Of a stretch of 64,000 bases of DNA, positions 1 to 10,600 are shown in pieces. Position 1 is the first letter of the stretch; every line of letters begins with the position of its first letter. Source of the DNA: Tetrapisispora phaffii CBS 4417 (lineage: Eukaryota; Ascomycota; Saccharomycetes; Saccharomycetales; Saccharomycetaceae); NCBI RefSeq assembly GCF_000236905.1, contig NC_016524.1, positions 186,001 through 250,000 of the forward strand, read 5' to 3'. Both the position numbers and the translations under genes were made by a program. The notes beneath the pieces were generated by a model. It was not told the DNA's origin and did no database searches. It saw only the letters and a program-made list of their open reading frames with translations.

Positions 1-205
1 CAATATTTATCCCTGTGTCTTTCTGTATGCATTCATCAAAAAATGTGTTGACATCGAAAAATTCTACAGAACAGGAGTGCACTGAGTTTACTTCCGAACC
101 TGAAGTTTTATTATCTTGATCGTTTCTTCCTCTGACATCTGTTGAAAGTGATTGTGTTCTTGATATTGTTGTAAATAGAGGTTTATACAAGCAGTCGATT
201 TCCAT
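1..205 (-). CDS. N-terminal part of a SKT5/SHC1-type chitin synthase activator (partial)
   Basis: An ATG at 205-203 on the minus strand opens a frame of 68 codons that runs off the left edge without a stop. The translated part is Ser/Thr/Asn-rich with no recognisable domain, as expected for the variable N-terminus of this family; the conserved Sel1-like repeats would lie outside the window. The identity is inferred from position. In S. cerevisiae SHC1 (YER096W) follows RAD51 (YER095W) in the same orientation, and its duplicate SKT5 (YBL061C) neighbours YEL1 (YBL060W). Both RAD51 and YEL1 are next door here. Proteins of the family activate chitin synthase III at the bud neck (Skt5) or in sporulation (Shc1). 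I am fairly sure it is coding, less sure of the name. Confidence 0.5.
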   Translation of the reverse strand, partial: MEIDCLYKPLFTTISRTQSLSTDVRGRNDQDNKTSGSEVNSVHSCSVEFFDVNTFFDECIQKDTGINI

Positions 206-836
206 GCCCTTAATTGAAAAGCTTTATATTATATTCTTTAGGTGTAGTCATGCAGACATATGTATACGGAACGATATACTATTGTACTTATATAACTACA
301 AGTTACTTAGTTTTGTTTTGATTCAAAAATACTGGTACTTAAAATATGTTATGACTTTGGTACTTGAACTCTGAATTCAAGAGCATTGTATTTATATATT
401 TCTTTTTTTTTGGTCGTGAAGAACAGCAATGGTGTAGATTTGAAAAGTTTTCCATCGAAGTATTTCCAGAAATGATGTTGTGTAACCCTTAAATAAATTA
501 TTATATTAATTTTTCATTTTAGCAATAATAATTATATATAAGTATGAAATATGTTATGACTATTCTGCTAAAAAGTATTTACTGACGCCAAATATATTTT
601 TTTTACGTTTTGTTATTTTTTCAAGATTTTTTGCCATTTTCAATATTAAGATGTTTGGAAGGTTTGAAGAACCAAATAGTTAAAAAAAAGGACCTGTAAT
701 AAAATTGATGCTAGTTATAAAGTTTCTTCCTATATTATCCTATTTATCAACCGGGTAAGGCTGAAGACTATTTAAATGCTATATTCCATGTTTAATAAAG
801 ATTGTATTGGCTCTTGCGAATGCGTAGGGGGTTACT
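206..836. other. Intergenic: SKT5/SHC1-like promoter and RAD51 3' region
   Basis: AT-rich non-coding stretch. It must hold the promoter of the left-edge gene and the terminator of RAD51, both on the minus strand. Only short A/T runs are visible, and the short plus-strand frame at 776-961 is antisense to the RAD51 end. No RNA gene was recognised. Confidence 0.6.
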
Positions 837-1967
837 TTATTCATCCTCTTCCCTTGGGTCCCCGATACCATCTTCATAAATGGCAAAGATGCATTCAGCT
901 TCTGGTAAACAAGGAGAGTCGACCACTTTACAATATCTTTGACAACCTTTTCCCTTTTTGAAACCCAGTCTAGTAGTTGATGAATGTGCCATGATATTAC
1001 CACCAATTGGCTTTTTTGGGTCCGGGTTGAACATCATACCTCCATCAACTTGAGCAACAACTTGATTGGTAACTACTACAGCTACACCAAATTGATCGGC
1101 CAACCTTTGTAGTGCACGCATAAACTTAGCCAAATGCATCTGTCTTGCACTAAGTTCACCACGACCTGAGAAATCTGTTCTGTACAAAGCCATCACTGAG
1201 TCTACTATAATCAAAGAAAATCTTGATTCACTCATCATTTGTGCTGCTGCGTCTAATAATCTAATCTGATGGTCGGCATTGTACGCTCTAGCGTATGCTA
1301 CGTTATTCAAAGCATCGTCCGGGTCCAATCCAAACCTTTGAGCAATGGATACAAGTCTTACTGGTCTAAACGTACCTTCAGTATCGATATATAAACATTT
1401 ACCTTCACCTCCACCAATGTCAAGAGGTAGTTGGCAAGTGACTGCTAAAGTATGGCACAGTTGCGATTTACCTGTTCTAAATTCACCAAATAGTTCAGTG
1501 ATAGAGCCTGTTTCAACACCTCCACCTAACATTGTATCTAAATTTTTAGAACCTGTAGTCAAACAAATCATTTCTGATCTTCTAACATGGAAATCTGCGG
1601 CCGTAACAAAACCCATGGGTACCAGCCTTGCTGCCTCATTCAATAACTTGTCGGCTTTCGCCTCGGATATACCTTTGATTAGCAGTAGATCCTTGCGAGG
1701 AGCATATGCGACAGCTTCAGCAGTATGTAAACCACTTTCTCTCAATCTTTTCAAATCAGTCGAAGTGATACCATTAACCTGCAGTTTCTCTAGCGGAACA
1801 AAAGCAACCAAACCACCATCACCATTTGCCATGTCATGGTTCTCATCGTTTTCTGCTACTTGATCTTCTTGTTGAGCATCGCTCATCGAGGTATCACCCA
1901 CTTGTTGTGCACTGTCATTTGCCACCAGATTGTTCACGTCCATAGCGTTACCTTCAATTTCCGTCAT
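837..1967 (-). CDS. RAD51: Rad51 recombinase
   Basis: RecA/Rad51-family strand-exchange ATPase that forms nucleoprotein filaments on single-stranded DNA during homologous recombination in the nucleus. The 376-residue product has an acidic, variable N-terminus (1-50), a helix-hairpin-helix region near 90-115 ([11 protein letters not shown]), Walker A GEFRTGKS at 161-168 and Walker B LIIVD at 252-256. The C-terminal ATPase core is almost identical to that of S. cerevisiae Rad51 (400 aa); the length difference falls in the N-terminal tail. The ATG at 1967 is the first in frame. It is divergent from YEL1 and shares a 918-base upstream region that holds an MCB element, consistent with G1/S induction. 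Confidence 0.98.
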   Translation of the reverse strand: MTEIEGNAMDVNNLVANDSAQQVGDTSMSDAQQEDQVAENDENHDMANGDGGLVAFVPLEKLQVNGITSTDLKRLRESGLHTAEAVAYAPRKDLLLIKGISEAKADKLLNEAARLVPMGFVTAADFHVRRSEMICLTTGSKNLDTMLGGGVETGSITELFGEFRTGKSQLCHTLAVTCQLPLDIGGGEGKCLYIDTEGTFRPVRLVSIAQRFGLDPDDALNNVAYARAYNADHQIRLLDAAAQMMSESRFSLIIVDSVMALYRTDFSGRGELSARQMHLAKFMRALQRLADQFGVAVVVTNQVVAQVDGGMMFNPDPKKPIGGNIMAHSSTTRLGFKKGKGCQRYCKVVDSPCLPEAECIFAIYEDGIGDPREEDE

Positions 1968-2885
1968 CTTGGTCGCAACTTCTAAATGATTCGTTATAGT
2001 TTTCTTCAGTTCCAGATCTCAACGTATACTTTGCTCTTCTCCACAAACACAAACTACCCCAAACCAAACATTTTTAAAATATTTATTAATCGTTGCTCAT
2101 TATATATGTCTTTATAGATTAGGCTTTATTTACAATTCTTAGACGCGTTATCACCTAACGACCGCGTTTTAATGTAAACAGTAAGAGCATCGCGGTACAA
2201 GTTGAGTCCAATTTCCATATAAAGGCTGAGAGATGAGATGGCTGGATAAGAGAACATAGCTCTTGTGTGATGAGATGACACAAACTACGTTTCATGCATA
2301 GTTTATCGGGTCCACAATGACTTGGAAGGGCATACAGAGAAGGGAAGAATACGCAGTGGATCTTTAAAGCCGTTTAATTAGATTCATCCTCTAAGATTTG
2401 GAAGGATGGGTTAGACCAGTAAAGGACTGTCTGATGGTTGGTTAGGATATACATGCCACTGACGAACTACATTGTGTTCAAGCAACCAAACAGCGGCAGT
2501 TTGGATCCATGTATATTGGAAGGTGGTCGGTACGTACATATCATCAGACTGTTCCCCCATCACGCGCTCGTATTCAGTGATGTTATAGTACAACCTCGGA
2601 GTTTAAAGGCTCTCGAACACTCCCTCATCGAAAGACCAAGCAGCAAACGTTAATTATTTATCTTCACAAGAACCAGTCTGAGGTTTGATACTTTGACAAG
2701 CAAGAATGCCTATGCAGATATATTTATGTACGTTTATATATGTGTTAGTGAGTGAGTGAAGTTTTCAACAGTGCAACTGTTTTGCTTTAAGTCCGACAAC
2801 AACAAGAAATAAAAAGTATAGACTAGAGTTCTTTTATTCGACAGGATTACATTACTTTGTTGCTGACACAAACTGGTCGTAGCTC
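1968..2885. other. Divergent RAD51/YEL1 intergenic region
   Basis: Shared upstream region of RAD51 (minus) and YEL1 (plus). It contains the MCB element at 2143-2148 and a partial CGCGTT at 2165-2170. The open frames at 2411-2593 and 2438-2653 begin at TTG, not ATG, and have no recognisable content, so I leave them out. Confidence 0.6.
2143..2148. promoter_or_regulatory. MCB element (MBF site) upstream of RAD51
   Basis: A perfect ACGCGT lies 176 bases upstream of the RAD51 ATG, with a partial copy (CGCGTT) about 20 bases further. MCB sites bind Mbp1/Swi6 and drive G1/S genes; S. cerevisiae RAD51 is a known member of this class. Binding here is inferred. Confidence 0.6.
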
Positions 2886-5117
2886 ATGTCTCGTTTTGAT
2901 AGAGGCAGGAATCTAGTCGAAGTAGAGCAACGTAATGCATCTTTGACTTCAATTCCTAATAGTCTGATCAATTCCAAGCGCTTGAAGAACAGAAGTGAAT
3001 CATTTTTTTTCACTACGTCAAGAGAGTCTATTCCACCAAATCGATCTGTCACTACATCTGCTATCGAACCGACTAAAACTGGAATAACGGATGACAAAGA
3101 TTATCAGATTGCGTTAGAGATCTTCAACTTTCGGTACAAGAAGATCGACTATAAGGAGTATGCTAATTTTTTAGGAACATCAAAAAACAATAAAATATTG
3201 AAATATTATATTAACTTATTAGAGCCTTTCCCACATTCATTACTTGCTTTATTAGAAAAATTATCAGAAAGGATATATTTCATTGCAGAGGCTCAGAATA
3301 TTGATAGAATCTTAGAAGAAGTATCGATTCAGTACATTAATTTTTTCACAAATGTGGATTCTCAACCCAATGTTATTGGATTATGGCACTTTAATTATAA
3401 AATTGTTCATATTACACTATTTTCTTTGCTGTTGATGAACTCAGATTTACATAATGAAGAAAATGTTAAACACCAACAAAAAAATAAAGTATCTCAATAT
3501 TCCGTTGATACATTCCTCGATAATACAATTTATGCGATTAAGAAAGAATATTTTCCAGATGCACCAAATAGAGAAATAGACTCTTTGAACTTACCTAACC
3601 AAGATGAACTTGTATCAGAGTTAACCTCATATTTTGAATTAAATAAGAATAAACCATTGAGTCTATTTTCAAAAGATGGTAACAAAGGAGAAGGAGGAGG
3701 AGGTAAAAATAAGAATTCAAAAAAGAAATTGGAGAAAGAATACACAAGTATCTCTGGTGGGAATAATAGCTTGACCGTAAAAGGATCTTCTACAAATAAC
3801 AGGGGAACAAGATCGAGAAGATCATCAATATATTCCTTATCACACACACGATCACCAAGTTTACATAGTGTTAATTCAGCATTTTCATCAAAAACAACTG
3901 CGACCTCAAACTCCTATGGTAATCAAACTAGTGATTTCGATATTGCCAATACTAGTGCAGATTGGAAATTTCATAATAATATTCCTTTGTCAAATTTATT
4001 TCATCCTGAACCTTTCGACTCTGAGTTCATGCATGAAAATTTCACATATTGGTTTATGGATGGTATCATTATGATTGCCAGCAATTCAAATCATAATAAA
4101 AAATTGAATAGGATTTATAATAATAACAGCAATAACAGCAATAGCAACACAGATGAAGCATCTATGAGGAGATTAACATCAAGCTCTTCACTTAACAGCT
4201 TGGCTACATCTACTGATAAAAAAAATCGAGATAAATCAAAATTTAAGAGTCCGCAAAAATTGCTCTTTAAATTTTTAAGGAAAAGCAAGAAACCAACGAT
4301 ATTCGATGAAGCTATTACTCCTTCTGCTTTCTTGAATGAAAAATCAACATGGAGCAGAGCAAAAGTACAGATATCTGAAGGTAGGATATTTATATTCAAA
4401 CTGCATCATATGCTAAACATATCCACTACTAACTTATTGAAGATTGGAGACATTGAAGAGTTCAAAAAGTTAAGTTCATCCTACGTTGTTCATAATTTAT
4501 TCAATGTATTGGCCGAATTAGTGCAAGAGAATGTGGTCATTGGACAATCACCAAATTCGAGTAACATTGTGGAAGCAAGAGGTAATTTCATGATTTCCAT
4601 TCCAAATCCGCTTGGCAAGTGCAAATTGCTTGTATTAGAATTCCAAACGGATACTGTTGAAGAAGCCCAATTATACGTTGAAACTATAAACTTTTGGGCT
4701 GCCAGGTTGACACCCGTACCCTCTGCCCAGTTTGAATTGGTTTCCAATGAGGAATACGGTTGGAGTTCCTTATTATTATCAAATCCACAAAAAATCAACA
4801 AGGTCCCAAGCATTTCAACATGGGCTCCATTACTTACCTCCGATCTGCTCTGCACTGAAGATGATTCCATAATCGATGAAAGTCCATTACAAGAACGAAT
4901 AGACCAGTTGACTAAATTCACAACGGAGTTAGAACAATTGCTGGATGAACATAACAATAACAAGCCCAAAATAATACAGATTTGGAGCAACACACCTTCT
5001 TTTGACAAAATCATGGACAATTGGAATCATAGATACCTTTTCTTAAACAAGCAATTCGAGAAGCAGAGCATCTACTTAAAGGCATTAAACAAAGCTAAAG
5101 AAATAATACCCAATTGA
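2886..5117 (+). CDS. YEL1: Yel1-like Sec7-domain guanine nucleotide exchange factor for Arf3
   Basis: Activates the small GTPase Arf3 at the bud plasma membrane in S. cerevisiae (YBL060W). The 743-residue protein has a Sec7 domain at about 72-225. FIAEAQNID (132-140) carries the expected catalytic Glu, E135, and the family signature MNSDLHN lies at 184-190. A low-complexity Gly/Lys/Ser/Asn linker follows (about 255-480). A PH-like region (about 485-640) and a C-terminal helical segment end the protein. The ATG at 2886 is the first in frame. The position between RAD51 and PUP3 fits an interleaved chromosome II/V ancestor. The protein is somewhat longer than S. cerevisiae Yel1, mostly in the linker. 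Confidence 0.9.
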   Translation: MSRFDRGRNLVEVEQRNASLTSIPNSLINSKRLKNRSESFFFTTSRESIPPNRSVTTSAIEPTKTGITDDKDYQIALEIFNFRYKKIDYKEYANFLGTSKNNKILKYYINLLEPFPHSLLALLEKLSERIYFIAEAQNIDRILEEVSIQYINFFTNVDSQPNVIGLWHFNYKIVHITLFSLLLMNSDLHNEENVKHQQKNKVSQYSVDTFLDNTIYAIKKEYFPDAPNREIDSLNLPNQDELVSELTSYFELNKNKPLSLFSKDGNKGEGGGGKNKNSKKKLEKEYTSISGGNNSLTVKGSSTNNRGTRSRRSSIYSLSHTRSPSLHSVNSAFSSKTTATSNSYGNQTSDFDIANTSADWKFHNNIPLSNLFHPEPFDSEFMHENFTYWFMDGIIMIASNSNHNKKLNRIYNNNSNNSNSNTDEASMRRLTSSSSLNSLATSTDKKNRDKSKFKSPQKLLFKFLRKSKKPTIFDEAITPSAFLNEKSTWSRAKVQISEGRIFIFKLHHMLNISTTNLLKIGDIEEFKKLSSSYVVHNLFNVLAELVQENVVIGQSPNSSNIVEARGNFMISIPNPLGKCKLLVLEFQTDTVEEAQLYVETINFWAARLTPVPSAQFELVSNEEYGWSSLLLSNPQKINKVPSISTWAPLLTSDLLCTEDDSIIDESPLQERIDQLTKFTTELEQLLDEHNNNKPKIIQIWSNTPSFDKIMDNWNHRYLFLNKQFEKQSIYLKALNKAKEIIPN

Positions 5118-5252
5118 TTCAACAAACATATATTATATACACTTAGACAACAAATAACCGTAATAACTAATAAATCAAAAATAATTAGAGCGATTTTACA
5201 ATGCTAAAATAATCTTGATCAATGTTCACCTTGATAAGTTCATTAAAAGACG

Positions 5253-5275
5253 GATTGATTGATTGATTGATTGAT
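5253..5275. repeat. (GATT)n microsatellite
   Basis: About 5.75 perfect tandem copies of GATT in the YEL1-PUP3 intergenic region. It is likely a length-variable simple repeat with no known role. Confidence 0.9.
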
Positions 5276-5404
5276 CTATGATCGCAGAGATGATGGTTGA
5301 TGGACCATAGACTTATTACACTATTAACAGTTTATCGTTTCTAACGTGGACGCTTGGAAAGGTTCGTGCCGCAATCAAGATTGTTAAAATAGAAAATAAA
5401 GTAA

Positions 5405-5413
5405 GGTGGCAAA
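5405..5413 (+). promoter_or_regulatory. PACE element (Rpn4 site) of PUP3
   Basis: A perfect GGTGGCAAA lies 264 bases upstream of the PUP3 ATG. This nonamer is the proteasome-associated control element bound by Rpn4, which coordinates proteasome subunit genes. The match plus the target gene makes the call strong. Confidence 0.85.
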
Positions 5414-5668
5414 CCCAGTTCACTATATATAAAGTATTCATACATCTATATAAATAAAAGGTATACTAATGAAGTTATAGTTGCATACATATTGCGTTTC
5501 AATTGTAGTGAGAGAGCGAAACAGTTTCTTAACGAACTACATATATTTGAGGACAATTGAAACCTTGAGTATTTTTGAGCAATTATACATATTTTATTTT
5601 TGTGGAAGCTAGTGGTTCTGATACAGAGAAATAGGCTATTAAAATATAATAATATAAGATAAATACAA

Positions 5669-6286
5669 ATGTCCGATCCAAGTAGTATTAATGGTGGTAT
5701 CGTAGTCGCCATGGCTGGTAAAGATTGTGTGGCCATTGCCTGCGATTTACGTCTAGGTAGTCAATCCCTTGGTGTTTCTAATAATTTTGAAAAAATCTTT
5801 AATTATGGTCATGTCTTCTTTGGAATTACTGGTTTAGCTACCGATGTAACAACTTTGAATGAAGTCTTTCGTTATAAAACAAACTTATACAAACTAAAAG
5901 AGGAGAGACCCATTGAACCTGAAACATTCACACAATTAGTATCTAGTACTCTTTATGAAAAGAGGTTTGGTCCATATTTCGTAGGACCAGTTGTAGCCGG
6001 TATCAATTCGAAATCAGGTAAGCCATTCATTGCTGGTTTTGATTTAATCGGCTGTATCGATGAAGCTAAGGATTTCATTGTCAGTGGTACTGCATCTGAC
6101 CAACTGTTCGGTATGTGTGAATCTTTATACGAACCTAATTTGGAAGCTGAAGATCTATTCGAAACTATAAGTCAAGCTTTACTTAGTGCAGCTGATCGTG
6201 ATGCTTTATCGGGTTGGGGTGCTGTTGTTTATATAATCAAAAAGGACAAAGTTATAAAAAGACATCTAAGAACTAGACAAGATTGA
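5669..6286 (+). CDS. PUP3: 20S proteasome beta-3 subunit
   Basis: Non-catalytic beta-type subunit of the 20S core, in the nucleus and cytosol. The product is 205 residues, the same length as S. cerevisiae Pup3 (YER094C). The Ntn-hydrolase fold begins after a very short N-terminus, with GGIVVAMAGKDCVAIACD at 9-26. There is no Gly-Thr cleavage site giving an N-terminal catalytic Thr, as expected for beta-3. The ATG at 5669 is the first in frame. The upstream PACE element indicates Rpn4 control. AIM11 follows downstream on the same strand. Confidence 0.97.
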   Translation: MSDPSSINGGIVVAMAGKDCVAIACDLRLGSQSLGVSNNFEKIFNYGHVFFGITGLATDVTTLNEVFRYKTNLYKLKEERPIEPETFTQLVSSTLYEKRFGPYFVGPVVAGINSKSGKPFIAGFDLIGCIDEAKDFIVSGTASDQLFGMCESLYEPNLEAEDLFETISQALLSAADRDALSGWGAVVYIIKKDKVIKRHLRTRQD

Positions 6287-6696
6287 TCTCATAAGAATAA
6301 AATCAAGTTAATCAAGAAAAAAACAACCATTATTTTTAAAAATCACCCAATAATTCAAACTATGGCGATATAACGCTTTATATATCTGTATAAAATGAAT
6401 TATTAAGTAAATGCATCGAAAAATATAAACACGAAACATATTCCTTACTTATTCTATAGTACATCTGATAAAGTGTTATAAGATTATTAACTTGAAGGTT
6501 AATTTATTCAGAGTACTCTTTTAATTCCATGCCTTCCTTTACTAATGCGATGTGACGATTGAAAAGACTGAAATTGACATCTTTTCTTGATATATATATG
6601 AAGAAGACATCGAATTTAGATAATATAAAAAGGAATACTTTCCTTATAATATTTAGCATATTGATTTACTCACTCAGAATATCATAGGTAAAGAAG
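6287..6696. other. PUP3-AIM11 intergenic region
   Basis: AT-rich region with the PUP3 3' end and the AIM11 promoter. A TATATATATG run occurs near 6590. No further gene or RNA was recognised. Confidence 0.55.
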
Positions 6697-7205
6697 ATGA
6701 CTTTTAAAACACGAGAATTATCTGTACTATCTGAAGAGTATACAAGCAGAAGAAGAACTCAGATGCTGAGGTTTTTGGGAGCGACTACATTCACCTTAAT
6801 ATCGTTTCGATATTTTAAAAAAGCACTAATATCTCGTCAATGTATGTATCTAGATACTCCACGAGTATGATCTTTTTGATTAGACGCATTATCAGATTTA
6901 CTAACGTATATTCCTTTATTACAGATCGCCCTAATATGTTTCAACTAAACAATCGACCTCCACCAGTAGCTGCGCAAAATGAAGCAATGGCAGCGTTAAC
7001 CATTGCAACAAGTATTACAATCAGTTTATTCTCCATGGCAATCACTGGCTCATGTTGGATTTACGACATTTCAAGTGTACAAGAGTTAAGATACGCTTTA
7101 CGCAATACTTTAGTTCCAAGTTCGGAGGAAGCTTCGAATGATAACATGGATCAAGAAACCTCAGATGCAATTGAACAACTAAAACTCGCATTCAGCAAGA
7201 AATAA
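6697..7205 (+). CDS. AIM11: Aim11/Iai11-like mitochondrial membrane protein, spliced
   Basis: Two exons, 6697-6841 and 6925-7205, joined across an 83-base intron, give 141 residues; S. cerevisiae Aim11 (YER093C-A) is of similar size and is also spliced. Exon 1 carries a first hydrophobic stretch (about 30-40) ending in an Arg-Gln. The joining codon is TAT, and exon 2 begins after it with RPNMFQLNNRPPPVAAQNE. A second hydrophobic segment lies at about 80-98. Without splicing, exon 1 meets a stop soon after the junction and exon 2 lacks a sensible start. Aim11 and its duplicate Iai11 are small mitochondrial proteins of poorly known function. The position between PUP3 and TSC11 matches chromosome V. 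Confidence 0.9.
6842..6924 (+). other. Spliceosomal intron of AIM11
   Basis: The 5' splice site GTATGT is at 6842-6847, the branch point TACTAAC at 6899-6905 and the 3' AG at 6923-6924. All three are perfect yeast consensus signals and the length is typical. The reading frame is restored across the junction with conserved family content on both sides. Confidence 0.93.
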
Positions 7206-7657
7206 TTACATAATAAATAGATAAGAACTACAATAACTTACATATAGATCGTAGACTAAACCGGCTCCTTGTTCATAAATATCAATAATACATATAAATA
7301 TACAACTTTGATATAATTCACTAATATTTTTATATTAATTGCCTGTTTTCGACATTTCATCAATTGTTAAAATTCGGAGCCTTTAACATTACAGCTTTTT
7401 TAAAAATATCGATATCGAATTTATAAGATTCGAATTGTTTTTAAATGTGGTATAAGTCCTATACTCAGCGAGCTTGACAAGATAGTCTGAACTGAAGTAC
7501 TCGCAATCTGGTTTAGGAAGAACTGTAAATTGTGTACGTAGACGTACAAAACCAACCCATTGTACTGCTTTGAAATTAACCAAGTAGCTCATGCTACTCG
7601 AATTAAATTGGAATATACTACAGTTCAGCAGCAGAAAATAACAACATAGATAATAAT
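7206..7657. other. AIM11-TSC11 intergenic region
   Basis: Holds the AIM11 terminator and TSC11 promoter. It also contains a 67-codon minus-strand ATG frame, listed separately, whose composition is less AT-rich than the flanks. Confidence 0.5.
7389..7592 (-). CDS. Possible small protein, 67 residues, unrecognised
   Basis: An ATG at 7592-7590 with A at -3 opens a 67-codon frame divergent from TSC11. The N-terminal 45 residues have a protein-like mix (MSYLVNFKAVQWVGFVRL, then charged and aromatic residues). The last 20 are Asn/Ile/Leu-rich, as in random AT-rich DNA. I do not recognise a family, signal or motif. S. cerevisiae has no gene that I know of here. It may be a real small gene or a chance frame in the TSC11 promoter. 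Confidence 0.25.
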   Translation of the reverse strand: MSYLVNFKAVQWVGFVRLRTQFTVLPKPDCEYFSSDYLVKLAEYRTYTTFKNNSNLINSISIFLKKL

Positions 7658-10600
7658 ATGAATAATTTGGATTCCAGCCCTAGATTAGAGGTGAACAGGT
7701 CTAGATCGGATACTATAAATACTCAAGAAAGTATTGGAACTTCATCAGTTAGTATCCATAGTAATGCCAAGAATAAGAATAAGAAAAACCTAATATTATC
7801 CACATCTTTCGTATCGTCTAAGAGATCTGAATATAACACAGCTCTGCCATCCAGTCCATTAAACTCCAAATATAATAAGAGCACGGCAAATAAAACGTTA
7901 TTCACATTGAAGAATGAGATTATTCAGTTCCAAAATGAACTGATAGAGGTAAAGAGAAAGAAAAGAGATGCTGAAAGGCTTAAGAAAACTACATCTTCGA
8001 ATATTTATTCTGGTACGTACTCAACAAATCATTTAGAAAAACATTCTATAAGAATAAAAACAAATACACAAATTAGAGAATTCGATAACCTAATAAAAAA
8101 ATTAGAGAAGCAAATAACAGAAGCAAAATTGAAATATGAAAATATAGCTAAAATGAGTGGCATTGCATTTTCATTGCATAATAATTCCATAGATAATTTA
8201 ACTGCATCATATAGCGAAGAGGATGCAGATGGTGATATCAGTTACCTTTCAAATAAATTAACATCTGAAATAAGCTTAGGTGATGCATTTAACAGACAAA
8301 TTTCTGCCGATAATTCTTCTATCCATTCAATTCAAACCAATTATGATATTGAAAAGCATATCAGCAACACACCCTTACTAAATTACCAACCTTTAGGAGA
8401 AAATACAACCATAAATAAAGAAACAGCAATTTGGCTAATTAGTGATAGCATGCAAGGTCTAAGAAATATACACTCCCCCGTTGAAGATCTTATCAAAAGA
8501 GCTAATGATTTTATTCTATTAATAGAAATGCATCCAGAAATCAGAAATGAATTAGCATTACCTACTTTTATGCCATCTATACAAGCATTATTATTACATG
8601 AGGACAAACTCGTAGTTGCTGCTAGTTTCAAGATATGTAGATATCTGATAAACGGTGCTGAATTTATTGATGAGTTATTATCCCTTCGACTTGCTGAATT
8701 CATTGTTATATCTTTAGGTAAAGAGAATTCTTATCAGATTGAGAGGGAACAAGCTTTGAAGCTAGTCAGAAAGTTTAACGAATATAAGAAGTTACCTAAA
8801 TCGATTATGCAGGCAATAATAAGTTCTATTGAAAAAACTGATGATAATATGAGATATATATGTTTAGAAACATTATTGGAAACCTGCTTTATTGACCCAG
8901 AACTTGTTAACAATTGTCGTGGTATGCGAGTATTGGAAGATCTTTTACATGATTTCAATTCGATTAAGATTGTTTCCATAATTTTAGACACTATTCTTCA
9001 ATTAATGTCGCACCATGATACAAGGAAAAGTTTTATAAACGATTTTGATATATCGGTTTTGAATATTAAGTTTTCTGATTTGAATAACAAGCCAACTACC
9101 AACATAGACAATTTACAAAATTCTGCATATTTGATTTCGAGAGCTTTAAAAAACCCCGATGGATATAGACTATACTCCGTCAACAATTTTGAACCACTTA
9201 AACAACTTATGTCATTTTTACAAGTTCCCGTTTGTGCATCATATCTATTTGACATATTCCTTGATGTGTTAAGAATTAAATCGTTAAATTTTAAAGTAAA
9301 AGCAAAATATTTTAATACCCCTCGAACAACATCTCATTACGTTTATAAAGAATGCATGCCCATAAACCAACAAGTTGCTTTGTTGATAACTATATTTCAC
9401 CACTGTGATCTGGTTAAAAAGATAACCAACCTTATTGATGAGTTTGAAAATGATGAGTCTAAGTCACCTCTACTTAACAAGGCACGATACTTCTTATACG
9501 AGTACCTTAATCTATCAATGAATTTAATAGAAGTAGATCCTTTTATTATTAACAAATACTTACCAACCGGAGACAAAAATTCACTTGGGGAGACATTTCT
9601 TTTTGAAAAGATATCATATAATTTAAACAAAAAAAGGAACACTATAGGTCTTGAAGAGATCGATTATAATCGTAATGTCAAAAATTTATCTCTAGCTCTT
9701 AGATCAAATGCTTTAATTAATAAGGTTGATGATCTAAAATTTAGAAGAATGGTTTTTGATTCCAAAGTTTTACAAATTAAGGATTTTTCCTTATGGAATT
9801 GGAATATAATCCAAGAGCTTCTGGTAGGTCCTTTGATGAATCCTAAACAATTAGAGGAATTAAGCAAAACAAAATTTATTAGAAAACTGTTGGTTTTTTA
9901 TAGACCATTAAGACAGAGGTTTTCCAACGTTTCCAAAAAATCACGGTTAGCTAATAAATACATTCAGGTCGGATGTCAGTTCTTTAAAACAATGATAGCA
10001 ACATCAGAAGGGATGAAAATATTAATAGATGATACCAAAATTATCCCCCAATTAACATCTTTATTATTTCGTGCAATGGAAGGCAAAACAGATGGAAATC
10101 TGTTCAAAGAAAGTTCATTATCAACAAAATTAGTTTTTGGATACTTTAAATTTATTGGAACTTTAACAACTAATTCTAATGGGATCTATTTGCTTAACAA
10201 ATGGAATTTTTTTACGATTATATATAAAATGTTTCAAAATTCATCCAAAATATCGACGAAATTCTTGATGTTAACATTACCTGAAATTGACATAATGTAT
10301 TCGAGCCATTGTCGTGCAATCCTAGGAAAAGCCTTGGTGACCTCTGATGAACATGTACGAAAGCTTGCTACAAAAATAATGGGAACCAAATTAAGGCAGG
10401 TGACAGACATTTTACTGTCAAACAATGATGCTACCGAAGCCTCATCACCAATGCACACGAAATCGGAAGATCCGTTGATACATAAATACATTTTAGAAAA
10501 ATTGACGAGGCAGTTATATGATTTAAACCCTGAAGTTGTGGCTATCGCAGATGAAGCTTTATATGAATACGTGGTTAAAACAGAAAACTCGTCTCAAGAA

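Larger units (their letters stand above)
5118..5668. other. YEL1-PUP3 intergenic region
   Basis: Holds the YEL1 3' end and the PUP3 promoter, with a GATT tandem repeat (5253-5275) and a PACE element (5405-5413). A TATATATAAA stretch near 5424 could serve as the PUP3 TATA box. No gene was recognised. Confidence 0.6.

Noticed and set aside
2438..2653. 71-codon plus-strand frame between RAD51 and YEL1
   Set aside because: It begins at TTG, has no recognisable content and overlaps an opposite frame that also lacks an ATG.
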